A stretch of 64,000 bases of DNA from Eudromia elegans (lineage: Eukaryota; Chordata; Aves; Tinamiformes; Tinamidae): the NCBI GenBank assembly GCA_003342815.1, contig PTEX01000006.1:2735338-2799337 (forward strand), in the 5' to 3' direction. This document shows, in pieces, positions 38,391 through 50,830 of this stretch (position 1 is the stretch's first letter; each line of letters opens with the position of its first letter). A model generated the notes under the pieces. That model saw only the letters and a list, made by a program, of their open reading frames with translations. It had not been told where the DNA came from and made no database searches. A program made the translations under genes and the position numbers.

Positions 38391-39669
38391 AATCACAGCT
38401 ATCCAGAAATTAATAGATTTTGTCTTTGAGCCAAAACCTCATCTTTCCTTCTGCAGGTCTCCAAGGCAGAAAATGCAGGTCTTTAAAAACGAAAACCAAA
38501 CCAAAAAAAAGAAAAACACCCCACGAAAAAACCCACAACCTTTTATTAACGTATAAAGAGAACAAAAAATATAGTCCTTTTCAGTCATTCTTGTCCCTTC
38601 CCTATCTTCACATCACAAACCAATGTATAACATTCCAGGCACCAATCTAATACGGAAAATAGGAGGATCTGGTGATTCTAGTGGCTCCACAGCCGATGTA
38701 GAGAATAGTAAGGCTATGGGAGTGCCTTAAACCCAGTTACTCAGTTGGAAGGAAAGTCCATGCCCATGGAGATGCATGTTCCCATGCTCTGTTGCTGATT
38801 CTGTTCCTAGCCCAATGCTGAGCACAGGTACCAAAAAGAGGGAACATTGTGCTTAGTTTATTGGAAGAAGCATCCCCAGGCTGGGAAGAAGACATTCTGG
38901 GAAAAACGCCTACCCTTTGTTAAAAATATAAGTAATTTATTATTGTTTTATGCAACTTTGAATGGTGCTGTCTGTCCCATGCATGAGGAAAAAAAGAAAA
39001 AAAAAAAAAAGTAACATGCCTCCAAATTATATGATGGGAGATTTCTAAGCTATTGAGGGGATTTCAGAACATGTGTCCCCTTGAAAGAAAAATGCTTGAG
39101 TGGGGTCCCTTTCACACTTCTCTCCTTTGCTTCCTGAAGTGATTTTCTTCCTTTGAAAAGATTCTTGCCCTTTTTATTTTGGCAAAAGAAACTAGGTTTG
39201 TGGCTTATGGACTGAAAGCGTTCAGTGTCTAAGCTTGAGCCTCTTAGCAGGGAGTCCATACTGGACTTAAAGCAAAAACCTATCCCTAATTCTGGAACCG
39301 TCATGAAACGGAGAATGTTAGATTCATTTGCAGCTGCCTGGCATTGTTGCTTGGGGACAAATTGAAATCACTGATCTGCCAGGCTTGTCAACACCTTTGA
39401 AATCTGCCGCCTAGCCTGGTTCCCCAAAGGACTCCTTGGAGAGAGTGAAGGTGCCAAACTGACAGCCAAAGACAGAGTCCACCGACTTATTCCATTTTCT
39501 TCCTTTGCCTTTGTTGCTTTTCCACTTTTATAATTGCCTTCCTTTTGCTTGTTTTTATCCCAGCACTAATGTTGTAATATTGGTAAGTGGTTTAATTAGA
39601 AGATTTATTAACTTGTGTTTTCAATCTTTTACTGAGAAAAAGTACCAAAAACTTAACATCAAAATAAAG

Positions 39670-39925
39670 CTATTACACAATCCACTAGCTGGGTGCCGTC
39701 CGTCCCCTTTGAATTCTATGGCTAAACTCCCGTTGGCTTTCATGGGAGTCTATTAAGGAACAAGCTCTTGTTGTTTTGTAATATGCATGCCACATGGGGT
39801 CTCAATTTAGTCACTTAACTAAAGTCACCTAAACAAGTGGCCTTGTTTTCAGAGATGTGAATGACTCAAGTGGTTAAGTGGGAATACACGTGCCTAATTT
39901 TAGTACACCCGCAGCTGAATATGTT
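39670..39925. repeat. Old sauropsid repeat fragments
   Basis: Two adjoining fragments. At about 39700-39760, 'ctatggctaaactcccgttg' and gctttcatgggagtc match the self-complementary 'aactcccattgacttcaatgggagt' core. At about 39790-39925, 'aagtggccttgttttcagag' followed by atgtgaatgactc matches another common sauropsid phrase 'aagtggcctgattttcagaggtgctgag'. They may be one composite element or two insertions. Confidence 0.5.
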
Positions 39926-41724
39926 ACCCACAGTCAGTATCATAACTCCATCTATATGGCCTTGGCATTTACCAGTCAGTATGGGGTTGACTTGACAATT
40001 TGTTTATGCCCCAGAAACATTTTTGATGGGCATGCCCCATAAATCTGAAATAAAAGCAGATAATAAAAGAGAGAAGTAAATATGAAACACAATTCTGGGG
40101 TTAGCTTGACAACAGTAATTAATGCCTGTCTGAGGCTTTGCTTCACGGTAGTAATTAATCACGTCTTTTCAGTGTATTTCTAATATTGCAGATTATTAAT
40201 GCTTTAAAAATATAAAACAATTTGAGCTGTCATCAGAGTTTGGATAGTATTTTTCTGGAGCAGCACTCTGCAGAGCATTTGGTGAAGATCCAAACACTGG
40301 CAAATTTAGAGCAGAAAGTGTTTAATGCACTTGGTTATTAAACACCAAACTATAAACAAGTACTTCAATATTTGAAAGTTCAAGACCTCCAATATAATAT
40401 TATAAAAAGAATTGTTTTCCAAGTCCCATTAATATATAAACTATGACTCTTAGAATTTACAAAGCTATAGGGTGGATATTACAATTTGCCTGTCAATTTA
40501 GGGAATAAGTGCAAATCTAATTTTTCGTTATACCTTTATAAAGAATTGCTTCAAGTTCCACCACTCTCAATTTTTTAATTTTGATAACTATGCAGAAAGT
40601 ATGTATTATATCAAAATAGAAGATAAAATTTTCTTCTAGCTTTAAGTGACAATCAACATATACATTTGCTTCTACACTGTTGACTGAGACCGACATGGAA
40701 GCACCTCTCTGATTTATGTGGCTCTATAAAATAAGACATGTCTCATATAGTTTCACTTCTCAGGAACCCAGTTCTTTGCCTTCTGACATCTCTCAGCCAT
40801 GTGACACCTTTGATTAGACTTCCTTTAGGAAACACTGAATGCTTCTTTCTCTCATTGCTTACGGTATAGCTTCTGTGTGTATCTCTTCTCTGTTTTTTAT
40901 CTGAACCTGGCCGAGAAGACGATTGATTTGTTTCCATTTTCCACTTAGTGGAAAGGTGCATATTCTAGACTCTGGTGACATACCCACCTTTAAAGCCCCA
41001 GGCTTGCAGAAGGAAGCAACATAAGTCCCAAAACTCTCTGTGCATCATCCTGATTTGACATGGGTTTCTGGTGTCAGAAGCCACATGTGCTAGGTCAGAT
41101 TATGCTAGGAGGCTTTTTAGGCTATTAAACCCAGGCTTCTGATGCCCATAAAATCTACCAGGAAAAGAAATTTAAGCAAAAAAAAAAAAAAAAAAAAAAA
41201 AAGCTTGCCATGTTCTCCACCTTTATTATACCAGATCTTTGCTGTTTGCAGAGGTTAGTTGCATCTGTCCTGTTTTAATACCAAGCCCACTGCAATTTGA
41301 CTGATCTTTGTGATCTTTGCCAATTAGATCTTAGTGCTAGGTAGTCGGCACTAAATCTTTTAAATATCTTGACAATTCCTCTGAAATACCTTGGTTGTCA
41401 CAGTCAGTGGGACATGACACCAACCCAGGCTGTGTACCAATTAACACTGTGAGTATCCTCAACTCTTCTGGCATCTATCATCTTCAGCAGTAGATGTTTG
41501 AAATCGAGGTGTTAGAAGCACATTTCCTCCATTAGTCATGAGATCCAGAATAAGATTTCAGTACCAGCATAAGTTTCTTTGTTTTTTTTTCCTTTGAATA
41601 GTGCATTTTGTGAGAGGCAATTAATGCAAATAACCATGGGTGAGTGGAAAGTCCTTGGGAGGCAGGACAGAGAGCTCATTTTTCAGCAGATACAAAACTG
41701 GTCTGCTGCTTTGTCTTCAGGGAA
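39926..41724. other. No gene recognised
   Basis: AT-rich. Contains an A25 run at 41178-41202. A weak direct duplication starts at 41725. Confidence 0.5.
41178..41202. repeat. A25 homopolymer
   Basis: Uninterrupted run of 25 A with no recognisable retroposed sequence before it. Confidence 0.9.
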
Positions 41725-41784
41725 AGTCTTCAATCGTTAGTGGTAACTGAAGGGAAAGGAGTCTTCAGCCTTTAGTCATAACTG
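41725..41784. repeat. Imperfect tandem duplication, period 35
   Basis: agtcttcaatcgttagtggt followed by aactg (41725-41749) recurs with changes as agtcttcagcctttagtcat followed by aactg (41760-41784). Confidence 0.6.
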
Positions 41785-42800
41785 CCTAGCATTCATTTCT
41801 AGAAGTGTGTGAAGAATCTTAGTATGAATATTCATCCTTCTTGTAGAATTGGAATTCGGGTTGCTCTGCTCTATGGGTGCTTCATTCTCCTCCACGCACA
41901 AGACAAGGAATAGTAAGTCCTTTAAGATCTGGTTCATTGATTTACTGCATCTTCTTGAATCTGGTGGACTATCGTTAGGATTTGTCTGCTTCCAAACTGA
42001 GCAGTATCCAGTTTTTCTTGTAAGATGTACTTCTGGATCATGGCCCTCAAATTTCCATAAGGGTTGGTGAAACTCTTGCCATTTGTGAAGGACTTTTCTC
42101 CTCCTTGACATTTGAAATTGATGCTAATGACTCTCTCATATCCTTTCTGAAAACCTTTAGCAGTCTTTCTTGATATGAAAGCCAAAGAAGGTTTTTTTCC
42201 TGTTGAACATTACCTTCTTGGGGAGCATAGAAGAAAGTCTCTGTGTATTGTATCAATTCTCTCCTCTGTTGAATTCATTCCTCATAAGATGTTTTTAGAG
42301 ACTCACCATTATTTCTAGCTCAGAATTCCACCCCAGTCAGAAACTTACATATGATCTAATCTTCATATGCTTTTCCTTCACACTTTAAGTGCCTGCAAGG
42401 TTCTACCTTTTTTTCCCCTCATTTCTGATTTCTGATAAAATCAGAAATTAACCAGGTGATTTGTCAGACTGGTTCTGTCAACAGCTGAATGATCTGCATA
42501 TGTTGCCATGTCCCCATACAGAACGCTCATGTAGATAAGCTGTCACTGCCTGTTTTGAGACTGCAGTTAAGGCTGCACCCCTGTCTGGAGTGAAGGTCAC
42601 TATTTTTTTTAGATAAATTGTTGGTAGTACTGAAAATTTCACATTTTGTGTCTCAAGTGAGCATTGACCCAGATCTCTCTTCAATTTCAGGAGATCCTGT
42701 GCCATCACAGAAGCATCCGGGAATGAATCTCCACTTGGTAGTATTCTTTCAATCTTTCTGTGAAGCTCTTCCATCACCTTTCCATGGTAAAGCAAATATA
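41785..42800 (-). other. Region dense in minus-strand open frames, unidentified
   Basis: Minus-strand frames of 111, 83, 69 and 105 codons cover most of this kilobase in different phases. The peptides are hydrophilic and lysine/glutamate-rich (for example MEELHRKIERILPSGD near 42720-42770 and QKYILQEKLDTAQFGSRQ near 41960-42010), as expected of a degraded coding sequence with frameshifts. The same would follow from a purine-rich minus strand. I recognise no family. It could be an old retroposed transcript, a worn transposon coding region, or composition only. Confidence 0.2.
42421..42448. repeat. 11-bp perfect hairpin
   Basis: atttctgattt pairs exactly with aaatcagaaat across a 6-base loop. 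The stem is too short and AT-rich for a microRNA precursor. Confidence 0.8.
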
Positions 42801-42953
42801 TAGAGGTCTTTTTTGGTCACCTTGTCTCAATATGCATATGAGAAGCACAGTTTGTTTACCACTAACAAGGATTCTTTGAAATGTACCTATACATTCCTTT
42901 CCTTTTCTCCCCTTTCCGTTATTTCGTCCTTTCCTTGTCTCATTATATGCCAG

Positions 42954-43122
42954 GAGATACCAAGGGAAGACAGAAAATCATTTTATCCTCTAGAGAAAGG
43001 GATGTGGGGGCAAAGTATTGCAGAAGGAAAAAATATGTGGTCTCAATTATATTTTCCCTGCCTATTTCCATGGCATGAATGCACTTGTGCGCTATGTGTC
43101 TGGAAAAAAACTCCATTTACTG
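42954..43122 (+). other. Exon-like segment, plus strand
   Basis: A very long pyrimidine tract (about 42894-42950) and atatgccag form a strong acceptor at 42953. The donor tttactg|gtaagtaa at 43122/43123 is near consensus. The 169 bases between hold a continuous frame (EIPREDRKSFYPLEKGMWGQ and onward, ending in a cysteine/tryptophan-rich part), entering in phase 0 and leaving in phase 1. I recognise no domain. Both junctions are good, but no neighbouring + strand exon supports it, and minus-strand candidates lie close by. It could be a non-coding exon or a decoy. Confidence 0.25.
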
Positions 43123-44544
43123 GTAAGTAATCTTCCTTCGTTTCCAAAATCTGCACATGAAAAATACCAATAGAACTGAGTACTAGCACATTGAGTGGGC
43201 CATCCTATTGCTCTTGGGAAAGAATTAGACAGGGATGCTACACTCCACTTCTCATTTTGAAAGTCTACCACATAAATAAATATCGCCAGTCATCACTGTT
43301 TGTCATTAGCAAGTAACCAGTTGCCACTACTGTGATCTAGAGGCATTTTTTTTCTGAACATGTCTTTCATGCTGACATTTATTTAATTGGTGGCAATAAG
43401 GCAGCTATGCTTGCCACTGGGTGAGAAAAATCTGACACCTGCTCTATTCTGGATAGAAATATTCCATAAAGACCTTAACTACTCAACTGGTGTACAGGAG
43501 ATTAGGATTTGACCCTTAATGTGATAGGATTATGCTGCCTGCTCGTGTTAATTGCCTTCTTGATGCCTTTTTGTAATGCCCTCAGGAGACTTGCATTGCT
43601 TCTGCCTCAGTTTTGTGGCTTTGCTTTTCTTTTGGAAGATGTGGAAGGATTTTGAGATGTTTTTCTGCACTCTGCCTAGGAGCTTGAGTTCAGAACTCAC
43701 AATTTCTCAGCTAAATTCAAAGTTGCTCAGGACCTCCCAGGATCTGTCCTCCAGTAGACCAGAAAGAGGAAGCTGTTTTTGCAATGGTTGGAGGGCAGTT
43801 ATACAAAAGGTTACTAAACATTATTGCATGTGCTTGATGACTTCCAACTGCCCTGCCACCCACCTTCTCACTGAGCCAGAAGCAAATTTGAAAAAGAAAC
43901 CGCTGTGCATCACTTCCCTAGCAGAACATGTTGCAGACAAAAAGAATCGAAACCACAAGTAGAGAATTGGATTTCCCCTGCTTTCTCCAAAATAAATATT
44001 TGTTTGCGAGAAAAGCAGCCGGAAGAATGAGACAAGTATTGCTGACACTGAGGGCTTGCATGTTTGCGCCTTCTGCAGTGGAGATATGATAATCTAGTGA
44101 GTGCTATCTAAGGTCAGGCTGAGCTCTATCACCTTAGCTTTTGAAGTTATGTCTTCAGCCACTTTTACAAAGCAGAGGAAAGAAAAACATGAGCCCAGGG
44201 AACCTAGCAAGGCTACACAGGAGTGAAATGCCAACTGAGCAGCAGCGTTGCCCATGTAATCTCTTCTCTATACTGTAACCTTCAAAGGGCAGTATGAAAT
44301 GGTCTGTGATGGCCAAGGGGAGGATATACTGCAGACCTCTGAGCATCACTGTGTGCTGATGGTTGGATGGAGTGAGCTCCAAAGAGATACTTTCAAGACT
44401 GTGGTTGCAGTAACCAAAACTGAGGCAGTCACAACCTGTGTATAGCGAGTAGTTAGTCACTTCACAGGCAGGAGAGGGAGGGAAGGTGAACTCGTCCTGT
44501 TCCACAGGGTACAGGGTCAGTATTTACTTTTGTCTTGGGCACCT
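43123..44544. other. No gene recognised
   Basis: A 128-codon plus frame (43576-43962) and a 116-codon minus frame (44155-44505) are the longest. Neither has a recognisable motif or both good splice junctions. The text around 43680-43960 reads like worn repeat DNA, but I cannot assign it. Confidence 0.45.
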
Positions 44545-44596
44545 TCAAATAAGCTATAGATAGCTGGGCATCAAATAAGCCATACCTAGCTGAACA
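44545..44596. repeat. Two-copy 26-bp tandem repeat
   Basis: tcaaataagctatagatagc followed by tgggca (44545-44570) is followed directly by tcaaataagccatacctagc and tgaaca (44571-44596). Confidence 0.85.
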
Positions 44597-44604
44597 CAGC
44601 TTTT

Positions 44605-44640
44605 TGTTGTTGTTGTTGTTTTGTTTTGTTTTTTTTTATT
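44605..44640. repeat. (TTG)n / T-rich simple repeat
   Basis: Five TTG units grade into (TTTTG)n and a T run. Confidence 0.9.
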
Positions 44641-45178
44641 TTTACAGAAAGATGTTACAAGTTTATGCTTTGAGTAGCATTGCATAGCAGATGGAGGACT
44701 AGACCATGGACTAGAAAGTGGGGAATATTGGTTACAGCCCCTTTATTCTCTCAGCTAGAGGGAGATTACACTCCAATTTTCCATTTTCTGGAAGGTGGCC
44801 CTCGTGTATTTTTTCTGGAAACACTGTGCAGTTGGGAAGACGACAAGCATGGGGCTAAGGAGACAGCAGAGCACTGTCACTAGCTAAAGCAATCAGCAGG
44901 GAGGTCCTTCTCTGGGGATTCTAATCCTTTCTCTGAGGAGTCTATTCCCTTCTCCTTTGATACCAGATGAACGCTCTCATGGCTATGCTGTGGAAGTGGG
45001 AGATCTGCTACCTGTGTGGAAGTCAGAATCACCATTACCCGCTTTTTCTCTTTTTGTTCCTTACTTTACATAAATGCTGCCTATTTTCATGCAGAGTGCT
45101 GAAAAGAACAGGATATTGTGCACCGAGCCATCAGGAATAGAAATTGCCATTAAAGAGTCAACTTTTGTAAGCACTTAC

Positions 45179-45375
45179 CGCATGAGATTATCTGGAGCAC
45201 CACAATTAGGGCCTTTCGCAAGCTTGGGGAAATGTTGTGGTGTCTCATATGGCACCATTTGGTAACACTTAACCAGCAGAGATCTTTTTTTATGGCCAGC
45301 CTGCACTCTAAATTCATAGCTTTTAGCTTCTTTTTGCTTTTGTTCAGTGTTCCAGTTCTCATCTTCAGCTGTTAC
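45179..45375 (-). other. Candidate internal coding exon, minus strand
   Basis: On the minus strand the segment ends with a near-perfect donor, atgcg|gtaagtgc, and can begin after atgccag at 45376. The frame is open for 65 codons. It starts as a charged stretch (VTAEDENWNTEQKQKEAKSY) and continues as a varied one (VKCYQMVPYETPQHFPKL and GPNCGAPDNLMR), with no low-complexity bias, which makes it one of the most protein-like stretches in the window. It enters in phase 0 and leaves in phase 2. The acceptor has a weak pyrimidine tract, and an alternative acceptor with a better tract lies further upstream near 45439, which would extend the exon in the same frame. I cannot name the protein. It may belong to the same gene as the terminal-exon candidate at 30359-30450. 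Confidence 0.33.
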
Positions 45376-47081
45376 CTGGCATGAATTTGTGCAGAACAAT
45401 CTCCCCCGCCACCAGAAAGCCAGAGAAATCCGCTCAGATTATGAGACGGAAGGAGACTCAGAAAAAGAGGTTCTTTTGGATCATGCCTGTGCCTTCACAA
45501 AAGCCATATTTTTATTATGCCCTTATATAACCTGTCCCCTGTTTCAAATACAACTTGAAAAAAATAACTTGTACAAGAAAATGACCAGCTGAGTAAATAG
45601 AAAAAAAAAAAAACCATAGAACTCGTGGATAGCACTTAGTGAGGCCCTAGCTGTTCTGATACACGTGCCTGCACAGAAATACATTTTTAGAGAGCAGCAG
45701 TGATGCTGAGATACATGAAAACAGTTGGAAAAGGCTATGAGTTAACCTAGGAACATAATCCTGTTAACACTGCTGAAGGGGAGGGAGAGAGGCTGTAAGG
45801 TAAATTCAGGTCAGTTGGCATCTTCCAAAACAAGGCTTAGAAGACTTATGAAACAAAGTCATGAGCAAAAAGAGAACAAGGCACAGAAACACCAAATTTG
45901 CCACAGTGTCATGAGAGAGAAATAGAGAAAAAAAAATGACAAAAAGAAACCAGCAGTAAAATGAATATATTCATGCAGCGTCAGTCTCTCCAGACAAGAA
46001 ATGGTGCCAAGCAGAACCGCATCAGCGTGTGGCCGTTTCTTGCACTGACACTAAAAACATCTGTTGAGGTACAGTGTTTATGCTGTCTGCCAAATAACAG
46101 TTTTTTAATCTTAAAACATATGCTGGAAATAGGCAAAGCTGGACAACAACTAAAAGAAAAAAGAGGGGTGGGTGGCCAGTAAATTAAAAGTGAGAAATGG
46201 GGGAGGACGTTTTGGAGGAAATGTTTTCCACATAGTTAATTTAGGTCATCTCAGGTCACCAAGGAAGGGAAGCTCATGGAGGAATTCACAGATTGCAGTG
46301 AGGAATAAAAGAAACCAAGGGATGTTGTTTGTGTTGAGGAATTCATCATTCAAATATTAGTTTTTGAATAGTTAATCATAAAACTTCAGGAAGAGTTTAG
46401 GGATATGCTTAATTTAAGACTTGAGAACTGCTACTGATGCTGATATAGAACTGCTCACATCTTTTGCAGGAAGCACCCATCTGAGATAGGCCTGATATTG
46501 GTTCTGGAAGAAAAATGCTTACATACCATTTGTGTGAACCTTGCTCAAAAAAACTTAGGGTAGATAGAGTAAAATATTTAAAATTTCTCCATCTTTATAT
46601 TTACATCCCCAGTCAGTGTAACTAGAATGAATAAATGACAAATATTTAATGGTGAGAATAATTTGCAGATCTAACAAAATAAGCTATTCAACTATTTCTA
46701 GGATAATTTTCAAATAAAATAAGTATTCTTTGTTCTAAAGCCCTCATATTAAGAGTTGGTTGATTTAATTTTTGAAATCAAAAATATGTATGTGAAGACT
46801 TTATTGGCCAAAGTAATGAATTTCACGCATGTCACAAACATTTATAAGATCTGAGTTTATACCATTGACAAGTCAGCTGTGGTCCCGTTCCAAACTCTTT
46901 AAAGTCAAAAAAGGTAATGATTCAAATAATCTCATATATCATCTCAGGACTACAGTTTGTGCTGCATAAGGAGTTTCTGAAGACAGAAACAGACAACGTA
47001 TCCACGTTAGTATCATTTAGTGTCCATTCAATTAATTCCATATGAATTGTGTTTTTAGAGGAGAAAACATTCCTAAGCTAA
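45376..47081. other. No gene recognised
   Basis: AT-rich with an A13 run near 45601-45613. Several plus frames of 60-80 codons carry no recognisable motif. Confidence 0.5.
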
Positions 47082-47160
47082 AATTCAGGCCCATAGAAAT
47101 CAAAGAGAAAACTCCCACTCATTTCAACAGAACCAGGAATTCACCTCTATAAGACTTGAC
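47082..47160 (+). repeat. Old sauropsid interspersed repeat
   Basis: 'aaaattcaggcccatagaaa', 'aaaactcccactcatttcaa' and 'cagaaccaggaattcacctc' follow the order of the repeat 'gattcaggcc... aaactcccattgacttcaatggggccaggatttcaccc'. Diverged copy. Confidence 0.6.
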
Positions 47161-50100
47161 TTTCAAATAGAACAGATTTATGGCTAGTGCACTATTTGCT
47201 GGCATATAGTCATATGCACATGTTTTATCAAAATCCGCATCACATTAATTGCATTGCTTATCCTTCAAGATTTACTTCAGGTTTATTCTTATAAGCCTGA
47301 AGTTTCTATAGTTCTATATGTTAAACATGCTAGATTTTAGAAAATCACAGCAGAAATAATCAACAAGATGGATTATACGTGCCGTAGCATACTTAAGTTT
47401 TTGGTGATACTCTTGAGTCTAATGGAGCAACTTTACTCTTGGAATTCTGGTATACTGTTCTTTCTGCAGACTATTTACTTCTGGAATATAGAAAATTCCT
47501 GGGCAATAGAAGACCAACATTTTGGAATGAGATGACTGCACAAAACAGGAAACATTTTCAAAATGCACTTAGAGCTATATAATTTTTCTGCTTTCTCTTT
47601 AATGTTTAATGACTTTGATGGAATTCTATTGATTAGATAAGTATGTAGCTGAATTTTTATTTTTATTCTTGTAAAAAAAAAAAATATGTTACAGTATTTT
47701 CCAAATATTTGTTTCCTCCTGAATTGTAAGGAAACATTTTTTAATGATTATCAGAAATCAAAAGCCAGCCAAAAGTTTTAGATAATACTTTTTTATCTTC
47801 AATGCACCAGAACATGGACAGATGGAATTAGCACAGAGACTAGAGAAAAATCTTTTTGTTGCTTCTGTTAAAATGATGGTAACAATTCACTGTTAATTAT
47901 TCAGTGTTTGGAGGACTATAATGGCTTGAACGATCACGAGGAAATCAAATATTCTTGGCTAAATTTTCAAATTAGATGATTTGTGCAAAAATCCAAGAGC
48001 CTTTTGCTGTCTAGCTACCAGCCCATCTGTGGGTGCTCTTTCATCTCTACTCTCTCTGGATGTGCTGTTTACACTTTTTCTTCCAAGAGCTCTTCCAATC
48101 TGGAATATCCAGTGAACTGCGAATAGGGGCCGGGTAGGTCACACTGAAATGAACTTGCAACCTGTGATCTCCTTCTGCCAATGAATGCTGTTCATGTGCA
48201 ACCCAACCTCTGAATCTTTGACAATTTTGAACATGTCCTCACCTAGAAGAAACTACATTTGCAGACTATTTCCTCTTTAATTTGAATTATTATTTCTTAA
48301 TAGAAGCTGACTAACCCTTCCTTTCTGGCTGAACAACTGTTTGTCCCTATCAGAGGGAATCTTCATGCTGTCCATTGCAATATGAAGCTTGAATAGTAAG
48401 TGGAACTTCAGGGACAAATAATTAATTTGTTGATCTTGACCTCTAGAATAATTTTGCCCAAAGCAAATGCAAAAAGATATATATTAACATGATAGCATCA
48501 TTAGGAACTTTATCCACTGTTATTTGTCTAGGCTTAATCAATCGTAATTCATGACTAACTTAGGTCTTTGATCTTGTGAAAAAATAATGAAAAAAAGAAA
48601 CCCCAAACTGGTAGCATTTAGAATTCTTCAAAACTTTAAAAAACATAAAGAAAAACAGTTTAAGGTTTCATAAAACTGTTGGGTTTTGCAAAACATTTTC
48701 CCCCTTAATTTGAACCATTATTTTCTCAAAGAAAATTAAATTAAAAAAACAACAAACATATTTCTGTAATTAAGCAGAATACTGAGTATGCAAACAATAA
48801 AGATCCTTGTTTGAAATTAATTTTTGTCCTGCTTCTGGGATTACTAGGGGAATAAAATTATAGCGAAACAAAACAGAAAAAAACACCCTACTACAACCTA
48901 GAACTTGCATTTTACCAGAAGCTAAAGGAAATTTAGGCTCAAAACTTTGAGTTCTGTTCTGTCTCCAAAAAACTATGATTTTATCTTGTTTTTTAGTTTG
49001 ACAAAATGAAATATCTCCTCACTCTTCTCATCAGTAACTAAAGTTTTACCTTTGATTATTTTTTTCTTATGGCTCACTAGCTTGCTTGATCCTTCTCTTT
49101 ACCTAAGGGACATTTAGAGGTGGTTGTCAGCAGTGTAAAAACAGTGTCAGCCCATGGAGTCAACAGATATTCACTGGCTAAACTTTAGAGGAGAAGGTCT
49201 CTCCAAGGACAAAAGATTGCCTAGAGGTGAAAAGGTCCCATAAAGGGAGCTGAATGTTTTTAGGTTCTCCAGCTGCTCCTTTCACCTTTATGCGAAGATT
49301 AAAAAGAGGAAAAGAAAAAGGTAATTTTAGCAACATCTGTTGTGAAGGCTTAACCTGAGAACTCTTAAAGGAATCTCTACTTTTAAAAGCGTGAGTATGC
49401 GGTAGACGGAGCTCCTTTGAGGAAAGTCTACTTGTCCATTTAAATACTGAGGCACTCCAAATTACTCTAGTAGCTTAAGCTTTATAGGATATCATAGCAT
49501 TACTTATATCAGATTTGAGGGTCTTTTGAGAATGCACCAGCCTGTGTTGTTAGCTACCGCTTTACTCTGCTGCGTTCTTACCATCTGTTTTGTGTTGAGC
49601 CACTTGAATAAACTGTTGCTCCCCTTATTCTTTGTGTACGAAGCTGTCTTTTGGAACACAATGTTTAGTTAAACTCTTTGGCCCATGGATTTCTTCAGCT
49701 TATCCAGTTCTCCTGCCCCAAGTGCCCCAGTTGTGCTTGGGTTCTCAAGAGTCCAAAGTCAACACTGTAGAAGCACGGGCATGCTGAGTTTGTGGTTGAG
49801 GGCACATCCAAATATTGCTACATCCCAGATTTGGTTCAAATACTTAGTGTAGCCCATTTATTCTAATTAAATAAATGACATTTCTGCAAAGGAAAGAAGA
49901 ATGGGGAGAGAAAAGGAGCAGGGATCAACTGCTGAAGTCTTCCTTGTGTTCAAAAAACACCAGCATTCCTGTAACATTACACTGACGCTGTCACCAGGGA
50001 CCCAGAGGCCCAGTTTCAAGTTTTTGCACAGTTCTCCAAGAGTCCCAAGCCACAGAGCTATGCCCATGACTTAATATTGCCAGCATTAAACAGATTTTCC

Positions 50101-50515
50101 GGGGAAATTTTTTTCGAGTACTTTTTTTTTCCAAGTCTTGTTTTCTTCAAGCTGGACGGTCCTATTGCCTCCCCAAGGGCCAGAGACTAACACGTGGAAT
50201 AGATATCAATGAATTGTTTTTGTCCTACAAGCTAATGACCAGTTCAAAATTCCTTGAGTCCCTCTATCTCTGTGTGGGACTTTTAAAAATATCACTGTCT
50301 TTACTGTCTGTATTATCAGCTAATTTGCTGATCATTTTAACACAGCTATGTAAATATATTATGCACAAAAAAAAGGGACCTAAAAGCCTCAGTGATTGTA
50401 CGTGACTATTTTATATCCTTTCAAGGTAGGATATTCTGCTATACCACTCACTACATAATAAAATAAATGCAGGAAACCTTTGCAGTGCTCCTACTGCCAA
50501 TTCATCCTAGAATGT
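47161..50515. other. AT-rich gene-desert sequence
   Basis: More than 3 kb without a significant open frame or recognisable repeat. Short A and T runs only (for example A12 near 47672-47683). Confidence 0.55.
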
Positions 50516-50830
50516 CTCGGCTTGTCCTGGCGCCCGGCCTGACCACGGCAGAACCACGGTGTGCTAGTGGCCTCGCGCGGGACAGCGAGCCAGCCGCTCC
50601 CGAGCTCCAGCGCTGCTCAATCCTTGACTTGCTGTGTGGCCCCTGTGCAAATAAACGAGCCGTCCCGCCGTTCGGTTCCCCTCGCTTGCGGTGCTCATCT
50701 CCCGTACTAGGAGAAGGCAACTTATGATGGCTGAGTCTGACTGAAAGGAGCTACCAAAGCTTTGGTCCGACAGGCGCAGGGCCCAGCTCGTGCTGGCAGC
50801 ACAGCCTGGGTGTCTGTGCAAGCCAAGGCT
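50516..50830. other. GC- and CpG-rich pocket, possible LTR remnant or small CpG island
   Basis: About 22 CpG by hand count in roughly 300 bases, with sharp edges against AT-rich flanks. AATAAA at 50650-50655 sits in tgtgcaaataaacgagccgt, followed by GC/T-rich sequence. That arrangement is typical of the R-U5 part of a retroviral LTR, but it also fits a retroposed transcript end. I could not find matching terminal TG...CA ends with a target-site duplication, nor any internal retroviral sequence. The open frames on both strands (72-86 codons) reflect GC content. Confidence 0.3.

Noticed and set aside
42421..42448. Hairpin considered as a microRNA precursor
   Set aside because: An 11-bp AT-rich stem with a 6-base loop is far shorter than a typical precursor of 60-80 bases.
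43576..43962. 128-codon plus-strand frame
   Set aside because: No recognisable domain or good flanking splice sites; the text resembles worn repeat DNA.
44155..44505. 116-codon minus-strand frame
   Set aside because: Varied composition made it tempting, but there is no donor or acceptor at its edges and no family resemblance.
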